Source: Collybiopsis luxurians FD-317 M1
Taxonomy: Eukaryota; Basidiomycota; Agaricomycetes; Agaricales; Omphalotaceae
NCBI GenBank assembly: GCA_000827265.1
Contig: KN834756.1
Span: 1,271,427 to 1,335,426 of the forward strand
Length of the DNA stretch: 64,000 nucleotides
Direction of reading: 5' to 3'
How positions within the stretch are numbered: position 1 is the stretch's first letter; each line of letters begins with the position of its first letter. The position numbers were made by a program, and so were the translations under genes. The notes under the pieces were generated by a model. That model did not search any database and was not told the origin of the DNA. It was given only the letters and a program-made list of their open reading frames with translations. This document shows positions 24,601 through 35,420 of this stretch, piece after piece.

Positions 24601-26417
24601 TTTTTATATATTTCAGCAGATGGGTTACTGAACATGACTGCATTGGCCACTAATTTAGTTCCCCCTTTTGCCAATCGAGCTACACAGTAGTTGTGCCGAA
24701 CACGTGAAATGCATAGTTGCTCCATCCATGTTAAGTCCTTCAACTCATCAGGAACTGGGCCAATCCACAGACCATTGGCAAGAGCATACTTTGGTATTGT
24801 TCCATTTGCAACAGAGTCATAACATTTCTGACAAATTAGGCTGCAATCCTCAGCAAATATGGGATCATAGAGAAACTCAATGGGATCATGATCTGTATGT
24901 TGTTCCTTTCGAGCAACAAAGGGCTTACTCAATATAGAAAGGTTATCCTGTATGGCATAGGTTGAAAGTAGAGAGCTTTTCAAGGTCAATTGTCCACATA
25001 TCTTACAACCAGCCTCTTCAAACTCCCTAGGGTGGAGGCCTTGGCAGAACTGATTTACTATATTTTCCACCAGCACTTTATTCCGAGGCAAAGGGGGGAA
25101 ATCTTCGGATTTAATGAGATTTATTATCAACTCTACTTGTTGCATTGCAGAAAGTGTGCCAACAAATGGAGGTTTTGAAGCTGTATTTTGGTCATCTGTG
25201 AATTGTGAAACTATTCAAAAACAGTAAATTTCTTCATTACGCAAATGGCAGACATGATTATGAAGTATCTTTTGCAGCTGAGAATGGCTTGGAGATGGGC
25301 GTGGAATAGCTACATGATTGCAAGTGAGATGCATAAACTTTTCAATGCTTGTAAATTGAATCAGTTCAACAAGTGGCATTTGACACAGCAAATCTGTAGA
25401 AGGAGAGTAGTTAATTTCACTATTTTTTATACAACCAACAAACTTGAACTTGGAGTGGTCTGAAAATGAGTATTCAGAAATGACAAATTTCCTAAGAACC
25501 TTTCCAGATACAGTTATAGCAGCATAACCACCTTGAAGCTCTGGTAAGGGTAGGGAAAGCCTTGCAGAGATGGGGTCAACTGTGGGTGCCACTTCAATGC
25601 AGATTTCATTATTCAAGAGATATTGACTTGAAAGCCATTGACAAAAACAGTGTAGAGGAGGTATTGCTGGCTGAAAGGTAAAGTTGTTAAACCATGAAAG
25701 CACAGCATCACATATGAAAGCACTAGAATAAGGCTTCAATATGAAATACACCACCTTAGCAAAAGAAAATAAGTACACTGAAATAATATACTGCTGCAAT
25801 TTCATTAAACAGAACTGATATTCACTACAGCTCAGTAAATTGCGCAATATTTGAAGCTTTGATAACAAAGCAATAATTTTACATGAAGATGGGAAAAAAA
25901 TCTCAAGTAAAAAATCATTAACAGTGTATTGCATCACCTGATCACAAGTGTAACAACTTTGGTGAGAAACTTGATGTTTTTCAAATGGAATTAATGGCAT
26001 GGAGTCTCTGAGAATGGTTTCTGATGGTAAAAAGAAGTCACTTTTGAAATTGCAACAGTCTGAGCATAAAGTACATAAAAGCAATGGTAAATGAATGTGA
26101 CAATTGTCTTTACTCTGAGGCGCCATTGCCCAGGCATAAGAACAGATATTGGGAGCATAAGGGAAATTTGTACTCACAGAGAAGCTATCTCCATCCAGGC
26201 AAGTGTAACTACTGTCAATAGTTGATCCAATTTCCAGGCTTTTACCAAAGCTCAACTGATGTTCATTTGTAGATTGTGTAACAAGATCAACTGTAGATAA
26301 TAACTGATTGAAAAGAAAAGGAGTCCAAAGTACTAGGAGGAAACACAGTTGCATTGTGGTGGGAGGGAAAACAGTTAGAGCGAAGAAATGATCAGTGATC
26401 CTTATAATCCTAAACAA
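21660..26417 (-). pseudogene. Helitron polyprotein, N-terminal and Rep part
   Basis: The segment 26417-25215 carries Cys pairs and ends HSQLQKILHNHVCHLRNEE, then TGA, then continues in frame into 25145-22968. That part has KICGQLTLKSS, GLWIGPVPDEL, VANAVMFSNPS and FPWLFPYGSGG. The replication domain follows: WGSPSWYITIAPADIKHP, then EQQGRLALHLHMLLW, whose HLH is the HUH-type pair that binds the metal at the nicking site. Later parts are NPLKTYMVFDIIRSIYNKN and VALSPVVNYIHCPKEYE. TGA codons at 25215-25217, 22968-22970, 22665-22667 and 22119-22121 all keep the same frame on both sides and fit CGA (R) by context. A frameshift near 21690 separates it from the helicase part. No intron is needed. 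Confidence 0.82.
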
Positions 26418-26499
26418 TTAAATGGAAAGCTTGATCCGAGCCAATAATGTCAGCTGATTTATCAGTTGACAGTCGCATGACATCCCAAAATGTAAACCC

Positions 26500-26730
26500 A
26501 CAAGTTGTATGACATCACAAAATGCAATGCCTAATGCTGCCTAGTTCCATTGAACCGGATCTTCTCATATGCCGTCAAACCCATGAAATTTTAATTGTAA
26601 ATCAGATCTTCTTATATGCCATCAAACCCGTGAAATTTAATTGTAAACCGGATCTTCTCATATGCCGTCAAAGCCGTGGAATTTTAATGAGCACAGGTTG
26701 TATGACATCACAAAATGCAATGCCGCCTTA
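26500..26730 (+). repeat. Three-unit tandem repeat inside a direct repeat
   Basis: About three 46-48 bp units start near 26555, 26602 and 26648, each with GATCTTCTYATATGCCRTC and then GAAATTTTAATTGTAA-like sequence. A fourth unit is at 28891-28935. The array is flanked by a direct repeat of GTTGTATGACATCACAAAAT (from about 26504 and 26698). Confidence 0.75.
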
Positions 26731-26769
26731 ATGCTGCTTATTGCCTGTTGCATAATCATCTGGAGGTCC

Positions 26770-26982
26770 TCAATTTTTTCGCACCCGTTTATTTGTATTT
26801 GTACCTGCCTTCAGACACTTCGGACTGAGGCATTTGATGTTGCCTTCTGCAACTGCCTTTCTTATATAGACTGTTAATTCACAGCAGCCGGCTAGCTTTG
26901 CAATTTCTTTGATTTGACTTCCTTCTTCATGCCTCCAATAAACAATGCACTTCGGGAGATCATGGCTTAGACTGTGTACCAT
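26770..26982 (-). pseudogene. Helix-turn-helix end of a Tc1/mariner-like transposase
   Basis: The 70-codon minus-strand frame reads SLSHDLPKCIVYWRHEEG, then IKEIAKLAGCCELTVYIRKAV. This pattern (RxISxDLK, then KEIAxLxGxxxxTVY) is the first HTH unit of fungal Tc1/mariner-type DDE transposases. No second HTH or DDE/D catalytic domain follows on either side, and the frame runs into the inverted repeat shared with 28800-28872. It is therefore a deletion derivative. The assignment rests on the short pattern only. Confidence 0.5.
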
Positions 26983-27393
26983 GTTTATCAGCTGAGTTGA
27001 TCCCCGACTCTGACCAAAGGGAAGGGAGGGCTTTGTATGCGGCGATCGGCCACGATCTCCCCAAATCTGGCCCCAATAGGCAGGAGTTTCTCACAATACA
27101 TTGATGAGATTCAAATCGAGGTCGCGTGATAAACCTCCTTTCTTAACTAACACAGTTGACGCTTCAGCGCTTAACCTGAATTTCGTTGACAAAATTTTGT
27201 CAATGGCCTCTTCACATAATGAGCCATCTGATATACTTTTACTGGCATTCTCATATATCATGTACAGTAGAGTTTAAAACTTCTATCTTTTCCGGATGCT
27301 ACTCAGTGCGAGATGCTTGGAAGATTTGAATTGGGTACTATTCTCACAGGAGGCAGCCGCCCAAGAGGAGCCAGAGATTCAAATCTTGGATAC

Positions 27394-27886
27394 NNNNNNN
27401 NNNNNNNNNNNNNNNNNNNNNNNNNNNNNNNNNNNNNNNNNNNNNNNNNNNNNNNNNNNNNNNNNNNNNNNNNNNNNNNNNNNNNNNNNNNNNNNNNNNN
27501 NNNNNNNNNNNNNNNNNNNNNNNNNNNNNNNNNNNNNNNNNNNNNNNNNNNNNNNNNNNNNNNNNNNNNNNNNNNNNNNNNNNNNNNNNNNNNNNNNNNN
27601 NNNNNNNNNNNNNNNNNNNNNNNNNNNNNNNNNNNNNNNNNNNNNNNNNNNNNNNNNNNNNNNNNNNNNNNNNNNNNNNNNNNNNNNNNNNNNNNNNNNN
27701 NNNNNNNNNNNNNNNNNNNNNNNNNNNNNNNNNNNNNNNNNNNNNNNNNNNNNNNNNNNNNNNNNNNNNNNNNNNNNNNNNNNNNNNNNNNNNNNNNNNN
27801 NNNNNNNNNNNNNNNNNNNNNNNNNNNNNNNNNNNNNNNNNNNNNNNNNNNNNNNNNNNNNNNNNNNNNNNNNNNNNNNNNNNNNN
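27394..27886. other. Assembly gap (493 N)
   Basis: All bases are N, so nothing can be read. Open frames running through it are artefacts of the N run. Confidence 0.99.
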
Positions 27887-28731
27887 TAGTCTCTACCTAA
27901 AATTTGACTTTGTGTCCATTTCACTATATTGCAGGCGCCATGACTGTTCAGTGCAACAGGATGGGCAGCTAGGCAGCAACAACATTTTCCTCAGCTACTA
28001 CTCAGCTAGTTGCCATCACAGAACCTTCTGGACTGCAGCCTTTTGCATGGCAACATAGTGTATCCCCGATCTGAATCTCTGGCTCCTCTTGCAGCTGCCA
28101 CCAATAAGGAAATAATTCAAATAGCTGCAAACATACAGCATTTCTGGCAAGCATTGCTTTCCCCGACTCTGACTGAAGGGAAGGGAGGGTCTTGTTCCCT
28201 GTGATTGGGAAATATGCATCCAACCTTCTGCAATAGGAAAGAAATCAAATTAATTAATAATCACTTGGTAACAAGCTGGGATGCTGCATGCGGAGTGATG
28301 CCCGAATCACTCAGGTCAATCCTTAACAGTACAACTGTAGACAGTTTGAGGAGGTTTTGCATGGACAAGGGACAAAGTGGGTTGGGACCAAAAATTGCTT
28401 GTTGGCCCAGTGCCATTGTGCAGGTGGTGAGACAACTGAGAGGGAGCAGTTGCCAAATAGAATTATCCAGATAGTAGGGTCTCAGGGGAGCTGCAAAGCT
28501 GGGCAGATGCTCAGCAGAGCCAGGATGCAGAGTGATCCATTCACATGCCCAACCAACCTTAAGCCACTGGTGGCAGTCCATGAGCAAAAAAAACAAAGCT
28601 CTATGGAACAAGGGCTGGACCACTAAGGTATAAGATACAACAATACAAAATATCTGGACTATTAAGTAGATATATGTTGTATGGATCTGGATGGATTCTG
28701 AAGACCAAAGGTGCAACCAAAACCGTGATGA

Positions 28732-28764
28732 GTCGGGGATTGCCGCTCCGGCGGCGCTAAGGAT
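28732..28764 (+). other. Short conserved hairpin motif, copy 2
   Basis: Second copy of the motif at 476-510. GAGTCGGGGATT is followed by the stem GCCGC (28742-28746) / GCGGC (28751-28755) with loop TCCG, then GCTAAGGAT. The word GAGTCGGGGA also occurs on the opposite strand near 27000 and 28163, so it may be a terminal motif of a small element family. Confidence 0.4.
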
Positions 28765-28984
28765 CAAGTTCATTCGGGCATGATTTGGGCCCACCGGCCC
28801 AATTGATTGGCATTTCGAATACAAATAAACAAGTGCGAAAAAAATCGGGGACCTCCAGGTGATTACGCAACAGGCAATAGTTCCATTGAACCGGATCTTC
28901 TCATATGCCGTCAAAGCCTTGGAATTTCAATTGCAATATAATCCCATGACAGTTATACTATATCCACCATTTAATTTGAGTAAT

Positions 28985-29090
28985 CAATATTATGAGAGTA
29001 ATACAAAATTGCCTGTCTAGGATCAGGCACGAAATTCACCACCTCAAAAACTCGGCATTCCATTTCATTCCATGCACTCGTAATACGAAT
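28985..29090 (+). repeat. Inverted copy of the unit-1 flank at about 32640-32730
   Basis: AATTGCCTG, GGATCAGGCA, ACTCGGCATTCCAT and ATGCACTC occur here in the plus orientation and in the minus orientation at about 32640-32730. The same stretch, more diverged, is in units 2 and 3 (about 36330-36390 and 51190-51260). It is a displaced and inverted scrap of the duplication unit. Confidence 0.6.
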
Positions 29091-29233
29091 TATGTCGAAC
29101 AAAACATGGGAGGAGTATATACAAAGCGCGTTAAGCTGCGGTGCCAGGAAAAGCTGCCTGTGTTCCGGGCCGGGCTGAGGCTCAATTTGAACATGACATC
29201 ATCGCGTCTAGACTTTCAACCAACGACTTCAGT

Positions 29234-30043
29234 ATGGCCAAAATGAACACCTCCGAACCCAACACCTACGCGTACGACTCAAGCTCTATGGAAATCAGCG
29301 CAAACCCCCGCGAAGGCATATTCCCTGTTTGCCGCTGTGCCTGCTCTTCCCAACTGGTATCGCAGCGGTTCAAGGGTATAGGGACGGCTTTCGACGTGCT
29401 CAAGTATGCGAGTAGGATGCCCGGGACTAGGAAGACATTCAGGTGGAGAGATGTGGTCAAACTACATAATTAAGACAAGGAGGCAATGGCGAATATAGGC
29501 AAAGAGACGAAAAGGAGAAAATTTTTGGGTTGTCAAATTACAAGTGAGTGTTTGAACGCTTTATGACTGGAGTGTACGCTAATAGGTGTATACTAATTAC
29601 TAATAGATACATCAATTGTATCGAACTGAGAGAGACTATCAAATTTAGCAACGAGGCTGGTCAAACTCGATGGTGGAGAAGAGCAAGCGTTCAACGTCCA
29701 ACATCTACGCACAAACAAATCCCAACTGGCAACTCGCCCACACGTATTTCTCCATCCCCTCTACTATTGCAACAAAGAACGACACGCTCAGCGAGTCCAG
29801 CCTCCTCTACTTACTCAGCGAACCCAGCTGCATTAAATCCTTCGCGAACACTGTCACCCAATCCAACCTCGTAGCGTCTACGGGTGCTCTCCTAGGCCAT
29901 CATCTGACCTACGACGACTCGCGCCTGGCCTACCCCCTCCTCGCATACGTCTTCAAGTACATTGTTGGCCTCATTATGCTATTCGTAGGCATGACCACCG
30001 GCTATGGCCGCCTCAAATCCCTCACTTCTCCTTCCAGTATATA
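29234..30043 (+). pseudogene. ACSL pseudogene 1 (internal deletion, frameshifts)
   Basis: The exon 1 equivalent starts at ATG 29234 and keeps recognisable blocks (SSSMEISANP, FKGIGTAFDVLKYASRMPGT, WRDVVK) but stops at TAA 29470. The intron has a donor near 29547 (AAGTGAGTGTT). Exon 2 starts near RYINCIEL, then shifts frame; NPNWQL, LSESSLLYLLSEPSCIKSF and ALLGHHLTYDD appear in different frames. A block of roughly 350 bp between FTNAE and HSNLVAS is missing. The copy ends at TAG 30043 after GMTTGYGR. Exons 3-9 are absent. Compared with 53482-56541 it is clearly the oldest or most damaged large copy. Confidence 0.82.
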
Positions 30044-30771
30044 GTACGTGTCGAGAGTAGCGAAGGTAATTTATGTTAGTTTATGTTATATAGAGGTTTT
30101 CGTCTGGTGGCTTGGTATGTACTTTAGCTGTGACAACTTGAGGAGGAGAGTGATGATCAGGATATTTAGAGCGAATAGGATCGGAGAGGGCAGCTACTTT
30201 CGTTGTCCACAGCTGTGGGTATGTATGTAACGAAGGAAACGTGTTCATACACATCGCCGAAATCTTTGCGGTGTCAACTTCATGACTTTGATTCCAAGTG
30301 GAGGCAACGATGGAGAGCAGATGGAACGCAGGAGGAGGAGTACAGTAAATGGATGACGTTTTTGTGAGCCAAAAATTCATGATGTATCCAACATCTCCTG
30401 TTTGGAGGTTAACATTTCAATGAATATACACGCAGCTTGCAATTCACACTGGTCTCGGTCGACAGGACTAGCCTTGTACGTTCATAGGCGGGATTAACGG
30501 AGAGGGAGAAGGAGCGGAAAGTGAAGGAAAGGAGAACTGAGGAAGTCTAGGGATTTTAGACGGCAAGAGCTACTTCGCAATCGCGGTCCGAAAGAGAAGC
30601 CTCGCGCACATGAGGTTTTCGCGTGTAGACCCTGGAGTGTAAAGTATGTACGGATTGACGACACCTTCTGTTCAGCGTCGCCTTGAATCAAAGCTGGGTG
30701 TATACAGTAGAGGAATGGGTCAGCTTTACACGCACAGGTAGTACTCCGGGCCGGCTCAGCCGAGGACAGAT

Positions 30772-30960
30772 CATGGCGTGATCGTGTCAACCGCACGTCG
30801 CATTTTACGCGGCTCGGGTTTTCCTCGATTTCGCCTCCAAACCCAACTTCTGCATCTCCAGCACTATTAAAATCAAAAGCAACCACTCACCTGGTTAATT
30901 CCCACCCGCCGCCGTGCCCTCACCTCCTTCCAAGTGGTTTTGAGGGTATAGATGTGAGTG
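30772..30960 (+). pseudogene. ACSL 5'-end fragment
   Basis: The ACSL upstream motif GTGTCAACCGCACGTC-GCATTTTACGCGGCTC is followed by CCTCCAAACCCAA and a degenerate start of exon 1 (TSKPNF, then SSTIKIKSNHSPG), reaching TTTGAGGGTATAGA (FEGI). It ends abruptly where the duplicated NWD flank of unit 1 begins (about 30961). The ATG equivalent is missing. It is a promoter plus first ~45 codons only. Confidence 0.75.
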
Positions 30961-31471
30961 GAGCAAGCATACTGTGCGCACAGGGCATATCGTACCGGAT
31001 AGTCTGCCGATATCCATTTTCGGTCAGGAAGTAGGTCAAGAATTGAGCCCTCCTGCATAAGAACAAAGTTTGGCTAAGAATTTGCTGGCTGAGCCTTTCG
31101 GATTGTCGTCGGTTTTTGTTCCATGGTCAGACGGAATGGTCGCTGGATGCTCCGGTTCGGAGGTTTTACAGCATGTTACGATGCCTGCCAGACGGATAAG
31201 AACTTCCAGTCAAAGGCTCAAACGAGGTGCTGACACCAATTCGCCTCCTGGTCATGACTAAACTCCGGTATTAACCGATTCGTCGATGAGAGCGAAGTTG
31301 TTATCGATGTAACTTTCAATCAACAGCGTTCCAAGGGAATCAGAAATGAACCCAACGACGCTCAATAATATGAGATCCGGACACAGCCGAAAACGTACTA
31401 GGAGCGGTGCTTATAGACCTTGCGAAGCATTGTCATGGATCGAAAAACTCAAATTAACTCTTTCTAGGTGA

Positions 31472-31550
31472 TTTTTTTTTTTTGCTCTCGGCAAACTGTT
31501 GAATGTAGAGATTATGGGTTGATTCTTCCAACTTTGTCCTACCAACCAGC
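31472..31550 (+). pseudogene. NACHT-domain fossil in unit 1
   Basis: After a 12-T tract the sequence TTTGCTCTCGGCAAACTGTT reads FCSRQ-VECRDY and continues ILPTL-YQ, matching the NWD gene at 4363-4440. Only about 80 bp are homologous. The NWD start, Walker A motif and everything downstream are missing, while the NWD 5' flank stands directly before it. This is best explained by an internal deletion of an NWD copy. Confidence 0.72.
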
Positions 31551-32099
31551 AGAAGAAGTCTTGATGGAACGAGATTGTTGATCATATTTTTATTCGATCA
31601 GGGCCGCATTCGGGAGGCGTTATAAGCTTGAGGATGTCAGCACGGGCGAAAAGGTGGGGGAAGATAGATGACGGGATTTCGATTATGCATGTCCAACTTC
31701 ATGGGTCCCCCCATAGATCCATAGTTGTGCTTGACCTTGATTCTGGATCCGGGTAGGTCTCGTCAATGGCACAATGCATCGAAAGTTGTGTTCGCCGGGA
31801 TATTGACAGGATTCCAGAATCTCATCCAAGGCTGCTGTCATCCGGAGTTTGCGTCCACTATGCCTTGATCTGACCGCCGTAAGGCCCGAACCTCTATCCA
31901 AAGCTGGAATTAATTGGTCTTTAGATTCCAATGTCTATGGAATATCCAGACTAATGATATAACAGAACATGGTAATGAAAGAGAATCAAATTGCTTTGCA
32001 CTCTGCAGCCCTTTTCTCCGATCCCGCTGTGGTCAGGGACACAAAACATTGGGAGATTAGAAGAGATATTTTGCCTTTATGCGGGATACTCGGAATGAA

Positions 32100-32622
32100 G
32101 AAGCTAAGCAGCTGATTCTAAGGAAAATACATTTGCCTTTGAAAATTGCGGCACAAAGTCGGGGTATTTTTCATTTCTGTTTAGAAATTCATTAATATCT
32201 ACTAAGGCCTCAATCGGATATTGGACAGGGTGGGACTTTCGTTCAGTGGGTATTCCAGTAGAACGTTAAACCTGCCCACCCCCCCCCCCACGTAATGCGA
32301 AAAAAACTATTTCTTTAAGGTCGCCGGTCCACGGAGAACAGGACTTCAATGTCCATCAACTTGCTCCATAAGAAACACTACAGTCAGGACATAGAAGGCA
32401 GAGATATACAGTTCCATCGCATAATAGCTTGAGGCATTCCAACTGTCTACATTTTAGAGCGCATACCTTCCTGCCGAACGTGTTGACTCCGGACTAATTG
32501 CATCGGATGCACCTTCTGCAATTTGCAGTTAGTTTTTACTAGCGGATCTACTAAAGCCGCCATTACCGTTAAAGAATGAGTTGGACTCATGATCGTCTGG
32601 CAACTCTCTTGAATCAGGGAGG
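32100..32622 (-). pseudogene. Conserved minus-strand block, unit 1 copy (broken)
   Basis: Counterpart of the block at 35789-36310. After an apparent acceptor at 32623 it reads PDSRELPDDHESNSFFNG. It then has a 7-nt loss and a TAG relative to the other copies, and recovers into NASSYYAMELYISAFYVLTV before the shared TGA at 32348-32346. A second frame downstream (32345-32110) carries KSHPVQYPIEALVDINEF after a frameshift in a G tract. The family is not recognised. Confidence 0.5.
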
Positions 32623-33283
32623 CTGAACTTAATTATGAGTGCATAGAATGGAATGGAATGCCGAGTTTATGCTACAATAATTTTTTGCCTGATCCAAGGC
32701 AGGCAATTTTGGAATTGATCTGAATTTTAGGTGATTATCTGAAACAGGCATGAGTACTGCCGTGCACTAGCATTGGCCCACTGACACGTCAAATTCTGAA
32801 GATTCTATCCAAGCTACTCAGGCTAGGGTTGGAGCATGAATTTGAAAAATTGTATTCTGTGTTAGTTTTTTCAAAACCTAATATAAATCTCTTTCACCCC
32901 AACTCGGAGCTCGCTGAAAGACATGATAATCGTCATTACTTAATAGTATGCTTCTTGCTCAGGTGCAGGCAAAGCGGAGACAATTTAACTCACACTACAA
33001 AGTTTACATGGAAAATTGCGTCAAGTGGCCAGAGGGGAATTAGGATCCGGGTAAATGATATGGTTCAAGGGTTTGATATTGTTAACTCACAGTATTGGAC
33101 ATGCCGCTACCATTTAATCACACACGGCTTGACAAACTTCCAGGGACTTCCCAATGCAGTCATCATTTCGATGACCCTGAACCACGTAAATGTTTCGATC
33201 CACTATTACGTTGACACGTTCCAGGTGGTGAACAATCGAGAACCAAAACTTGGGATTATGACATAAACCTCCAAAAACTTGCA

Positions 33284-33289
33284 TATAAC
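33284..33289 (+). promoter_or_regulatory. TATA-like box of inhibitor gene 1 (TATAAC)
   Basis: It lies 76 bp before the ATG, at the same distance as TATAAA in copies 2 and 3. This copy has C for A at the sixth base, which may lower expression. Confidence 0.55.
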
Positions 33290-33359
33290 GAACCAGGATG
33301 TCTAAATCCTCCCCAGCTCACCAAGAGTTTTACTCGTTCAGTAACAAAGCAGCAGCAGC

Positions 33360-33955
33360 ATGGTCTGGTACATTCTTAATAACGGCAACTATGCTGGTAT
33401 TGTGTTTGGTGCACCGAGCCCCGATCCAAAGCCCGTCATAATGCTCCCTGGAGGTCCTAAACCAGGGATCATCGTTGCGGTCAGTCGACCTTCAGCTAAG
33501 TGTTAGCTTTTGCAACTTACCTGTTCATTTTTAGTGGGATTTTGAAGGTGATCCGATCACTGGCTACTTTGCCAAGATTGGAGGTGACCCAACAGCCCCT
33601 GGCGCCGGACTTCTTGAGAGCGAAATCTTTGCTTCTCAGCACAGAGAGATGAAATGGCAAATCAAGGCTCATTTGTCTGACAATGGGGTCACCCGATATG
33701 TGTAAAGTGTTGCCCATTATGAATTATGTAGTAAGATCTGACACTCAAATCTATCTCTTAGTATCCAGGGTCAAGGATCGGAGAAAGTCTGGGTTGCTTC
33801 AAAGAACCCGGGTGAACCGGTAAACATGCTTCTTACTTGAATTTTGAGATGACATTTAGACTGCTTTAAAGATCAGGTACCTTGACGTGTTTGACCTAGG
33901 TGTTAAGGAAAATTACTTTCCACCCGAAGCACTTTTTGAACTTAAGTGGGAATAA
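33360..33955 (+). CDS. I66-like beta-trefoil protease inhibitor, copy 1
   Basis: Exons 33360-33479, 33535-33701, 33762-33819 and 33872-33955; introns of 52-60 nt, phases 0, 2 and 0; about 142 residues, no lesion. Start MVWYILNNGNYAGIVF. Other blocks are WDFEGDPITGYFAKIGG, MKWQIKAHL, VIQGQGSEKVW and the end ENYFPPEALFELKW. The last matches the (Y/F)PPNELFE end of fungal cospin/I66-type serine-protease inhibitors, small cytosolic proteins of about 150 residues, rich in fruiting bodies and active against insect and nematode proteases. No signal peptide is seen. For the last exon I chose the acceptor before ATCAGGTACC because it gives RYLDVFDLG; five bases later a TGA would result. The family call is from sequence pattern only; inhibitor activity is inferred. 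Confidence 0.8.
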
Positions 33956-35361
33956 TTGTGATTAAAGCAATTATCCTTGTAGGTGAGTTTTCACTCCTCA
34001 TGGCATACCAAGTCAGTTATGTGATGAGAATTCCCCAGCCAGGGACCTGTCCCGTTATGATAATTTCATAAATCTGTTGCGAGACGTGTATACATCCTTG
34101 TTGGTTTTTACATAGCCCCTATGTGTACTTATGAGTACATATCTGTGTTTCAAATTTGTTAGTGTACCTTTTACAAGATCCCTTATATCATTTGTCTAAG
34201 TGTCAAGATGTTAATCAGGTATGGCCAAAGAAAATAATTTGAAGATGGTATACAGCCACGGCATTGAATGATTAATGTCAACGGGCTTACAGCTTACAAC
34301 ATTCTTGGTTACTCCGGCCTCACTCACTCGGCGATTTGCTCTGCCTAATACAGTGTCTTCGTATAAGCACGTTGCCTGCTCATGTCTCGTCCATCTCACC
34401 CTAAGATGGGGCTGATCTTTTGCGCTGCATTTTAGATAAAAACATTCAACATGTGCCCTCTTTGGCGGATCTCACATATTCAATCGTAGCATTGCAGTCA
34501 TCTCGGTCAGTTATTATGAGATATCCAAGTTTACCTACGATCACTGACTAGAGTTGTAACAAACAGTACTTTCAATATGGAAGATATATTATAATGAGCT
34601 CGTGAAGAAAACGATCGATATAATAAATCATTTGCAATTATGAAACCAGTCCGTACTTGTGTCCTTTCCGATATTGCCTACCGAAGATTCTTCGCCTCTG
34701 ACGGCTGTTGCTTCAATCTGTACTGACGGGGATTTAATGTCGGTGTCCGTGGGTGGGTACGATACAAATTATTCCAGTCGAGCCGTTAGGACAGGATCAT
34801 GTTCTAGTTCTGAGCGAGCGTTCTGCGAGCACAGGGCATGCCGTATTGGATAGTTTGCCGATATCTTTGTTTGTCCAGAAGTACGTCAGAATCGAACCCT
34901 CCTGATGAAGGAGAAGGATTGACCCAAAATAGCATCGAGCTGTGTCACCGGGGGAAATTATGAGGGGCTATTCACAGGCTGAGCCTTTAGGACTGTCGTT
35001 GGTCGTCGGTATAAACAATCCACTCAATTATTGGGTTTCATTGTCAGCGGAAATGATTACTGAATGCGCCGGATTGGGGGTTTTGCAGCATGCTTTGATG
35101 CCTGTCAGACCGAATGAGAACTTTCAATCAAGGGCTCAAACGAGGCATTGATACCAATTCGCCTGCTGGTGATAACTAAATCCGGTATCAATTGAGAGCT
35201 AAGTTGTGATCGATGTATTCCACCAACAGCGGTCCGAGGGAATCGGAAATGAACCCAACGAGGCTTCATAATATGAGATCTAGAAAGAGCTGACAGCGAA
35301 CTAGGAGCGGTGCTCATTGACCTTTTGAAGCATTGTCATTGATCAAAAAAAATAGATTGAC

Positions 35362-35420
35362 TTTTTTTTTTTTTTGCTGTCGGCAAATTGCTAAATGTAG
35401 AGATTATCGAATGATTCTAA
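35362..35420 (+). pseudogene. NACHT-domain fossil in unit 2
   Basis: A 14-T tract is followed by FCCRQIAKCRDYR, matching FCSRQIAECRDYR of the NWD gene at 4370-4410. It then passes into LILDPSRSRQWH, a stretch also present in unit 1 (about 31740) but not in the NWD gene. As in unit 1, the NWD 5' flank stands directly before it. Confidence 0.72.

Larger units (their letters stand above)
18777..26417 (-). mobile_element. Helitron, coding region on the minus strand
   Basis: On the minus strand one long polyprotein can be followed from 26417 to 18777: an N-terminal Cys/His-rich part, the Rep (HUH) replication domain, a Pif1-type helicase and a C-terminal papain-like peptidase-type domain. This order is known for autonomous Helitrons of basidiomycetes, which move by rolling-circle replication without TIRs. 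The frame is broken by at least five TGA codons (25215, 22968, 22665, 22119, 20989, lower coordinates) and about three frameshifts (near 21690, 19310, 19212). The termini were not located with confidence. The copy is dead as read, but decay is light, so it may be recent or a methylation target. Confidence 0.85.
26735..28880. repeat. Mosaic of inverted and direct repeats around the assembly gap
   Basis: Three relations were read directly. 26740-26815 is inverted relative to 28800-28872 (TGCCTGTTGC-TAATCA, CTGGAGGTCC, TTTTTTCGCAC). 27340-27393 is inverted relative to 28061-28115 (AATCTCTGGCTCCTCTTG on the right, its complement on the left). 27000-27040 is a direct copy of 28163-28200 (CCCCGACTCTGAC, AAGGGAAGGGAGGG). 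The pattern suggests nested insertions of related elements. The gap lies between the inverted arms, where assemblers often fail. Confidence 0.6.
30961..34290 (+). repeat. Segmental duplication unit 1
   Basis: Contents in order: NWD 5'-flank copy (30961-31460), NACHT fossil (31472-31550), decayed minus-strand blocks (32100-32622), a plus-strand fossil (about 32960-33260), the inhibitor gene (33360-33955) and a conserved downstream flank to about 34290 (TGTGTACTTATGAGTAC, GTCAAGATGTTAATCAGGTA). Unit 2 (34687 onward) and unit 3 (50031 onward) have the same order. Unlike those, no ACSL gene follows the inhibitor here; ACSL pieces lie before it instead. Confidence 0.8.

Noticed and set aside
22965..25217. 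TGA recoding (UGA read as an amino acid) in the Helitron
   Set aside because: Host genes here use TGA as a normal stop (ACSL, the 106-aa gene), and the stops sit where CGA arginine is expected, so mutation is simpler.
25215..26417. Separate 400-aa gene upstream of the Helitron Rep part
   Set aside because: It joins the Rep frame without a shift across a single TGA, so it is the N-terminal part of the same polyprotein.
26500..26730. CRISPR-like array
   Set aside because: Only three diverged units with no uniform spacers, in a eukaryotic genome; it is a simple tandem repeat.
27296..27924. Long open frames across 27296-27924
   Set aside because: They run through the N gap and have no real sequence support.
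32829..33266. 145-codon plus-strand frame before inhibitor gene 1
   Set aside because: The frame is not conserved in units 2 and 3; a different, spliced frame is conserved there.
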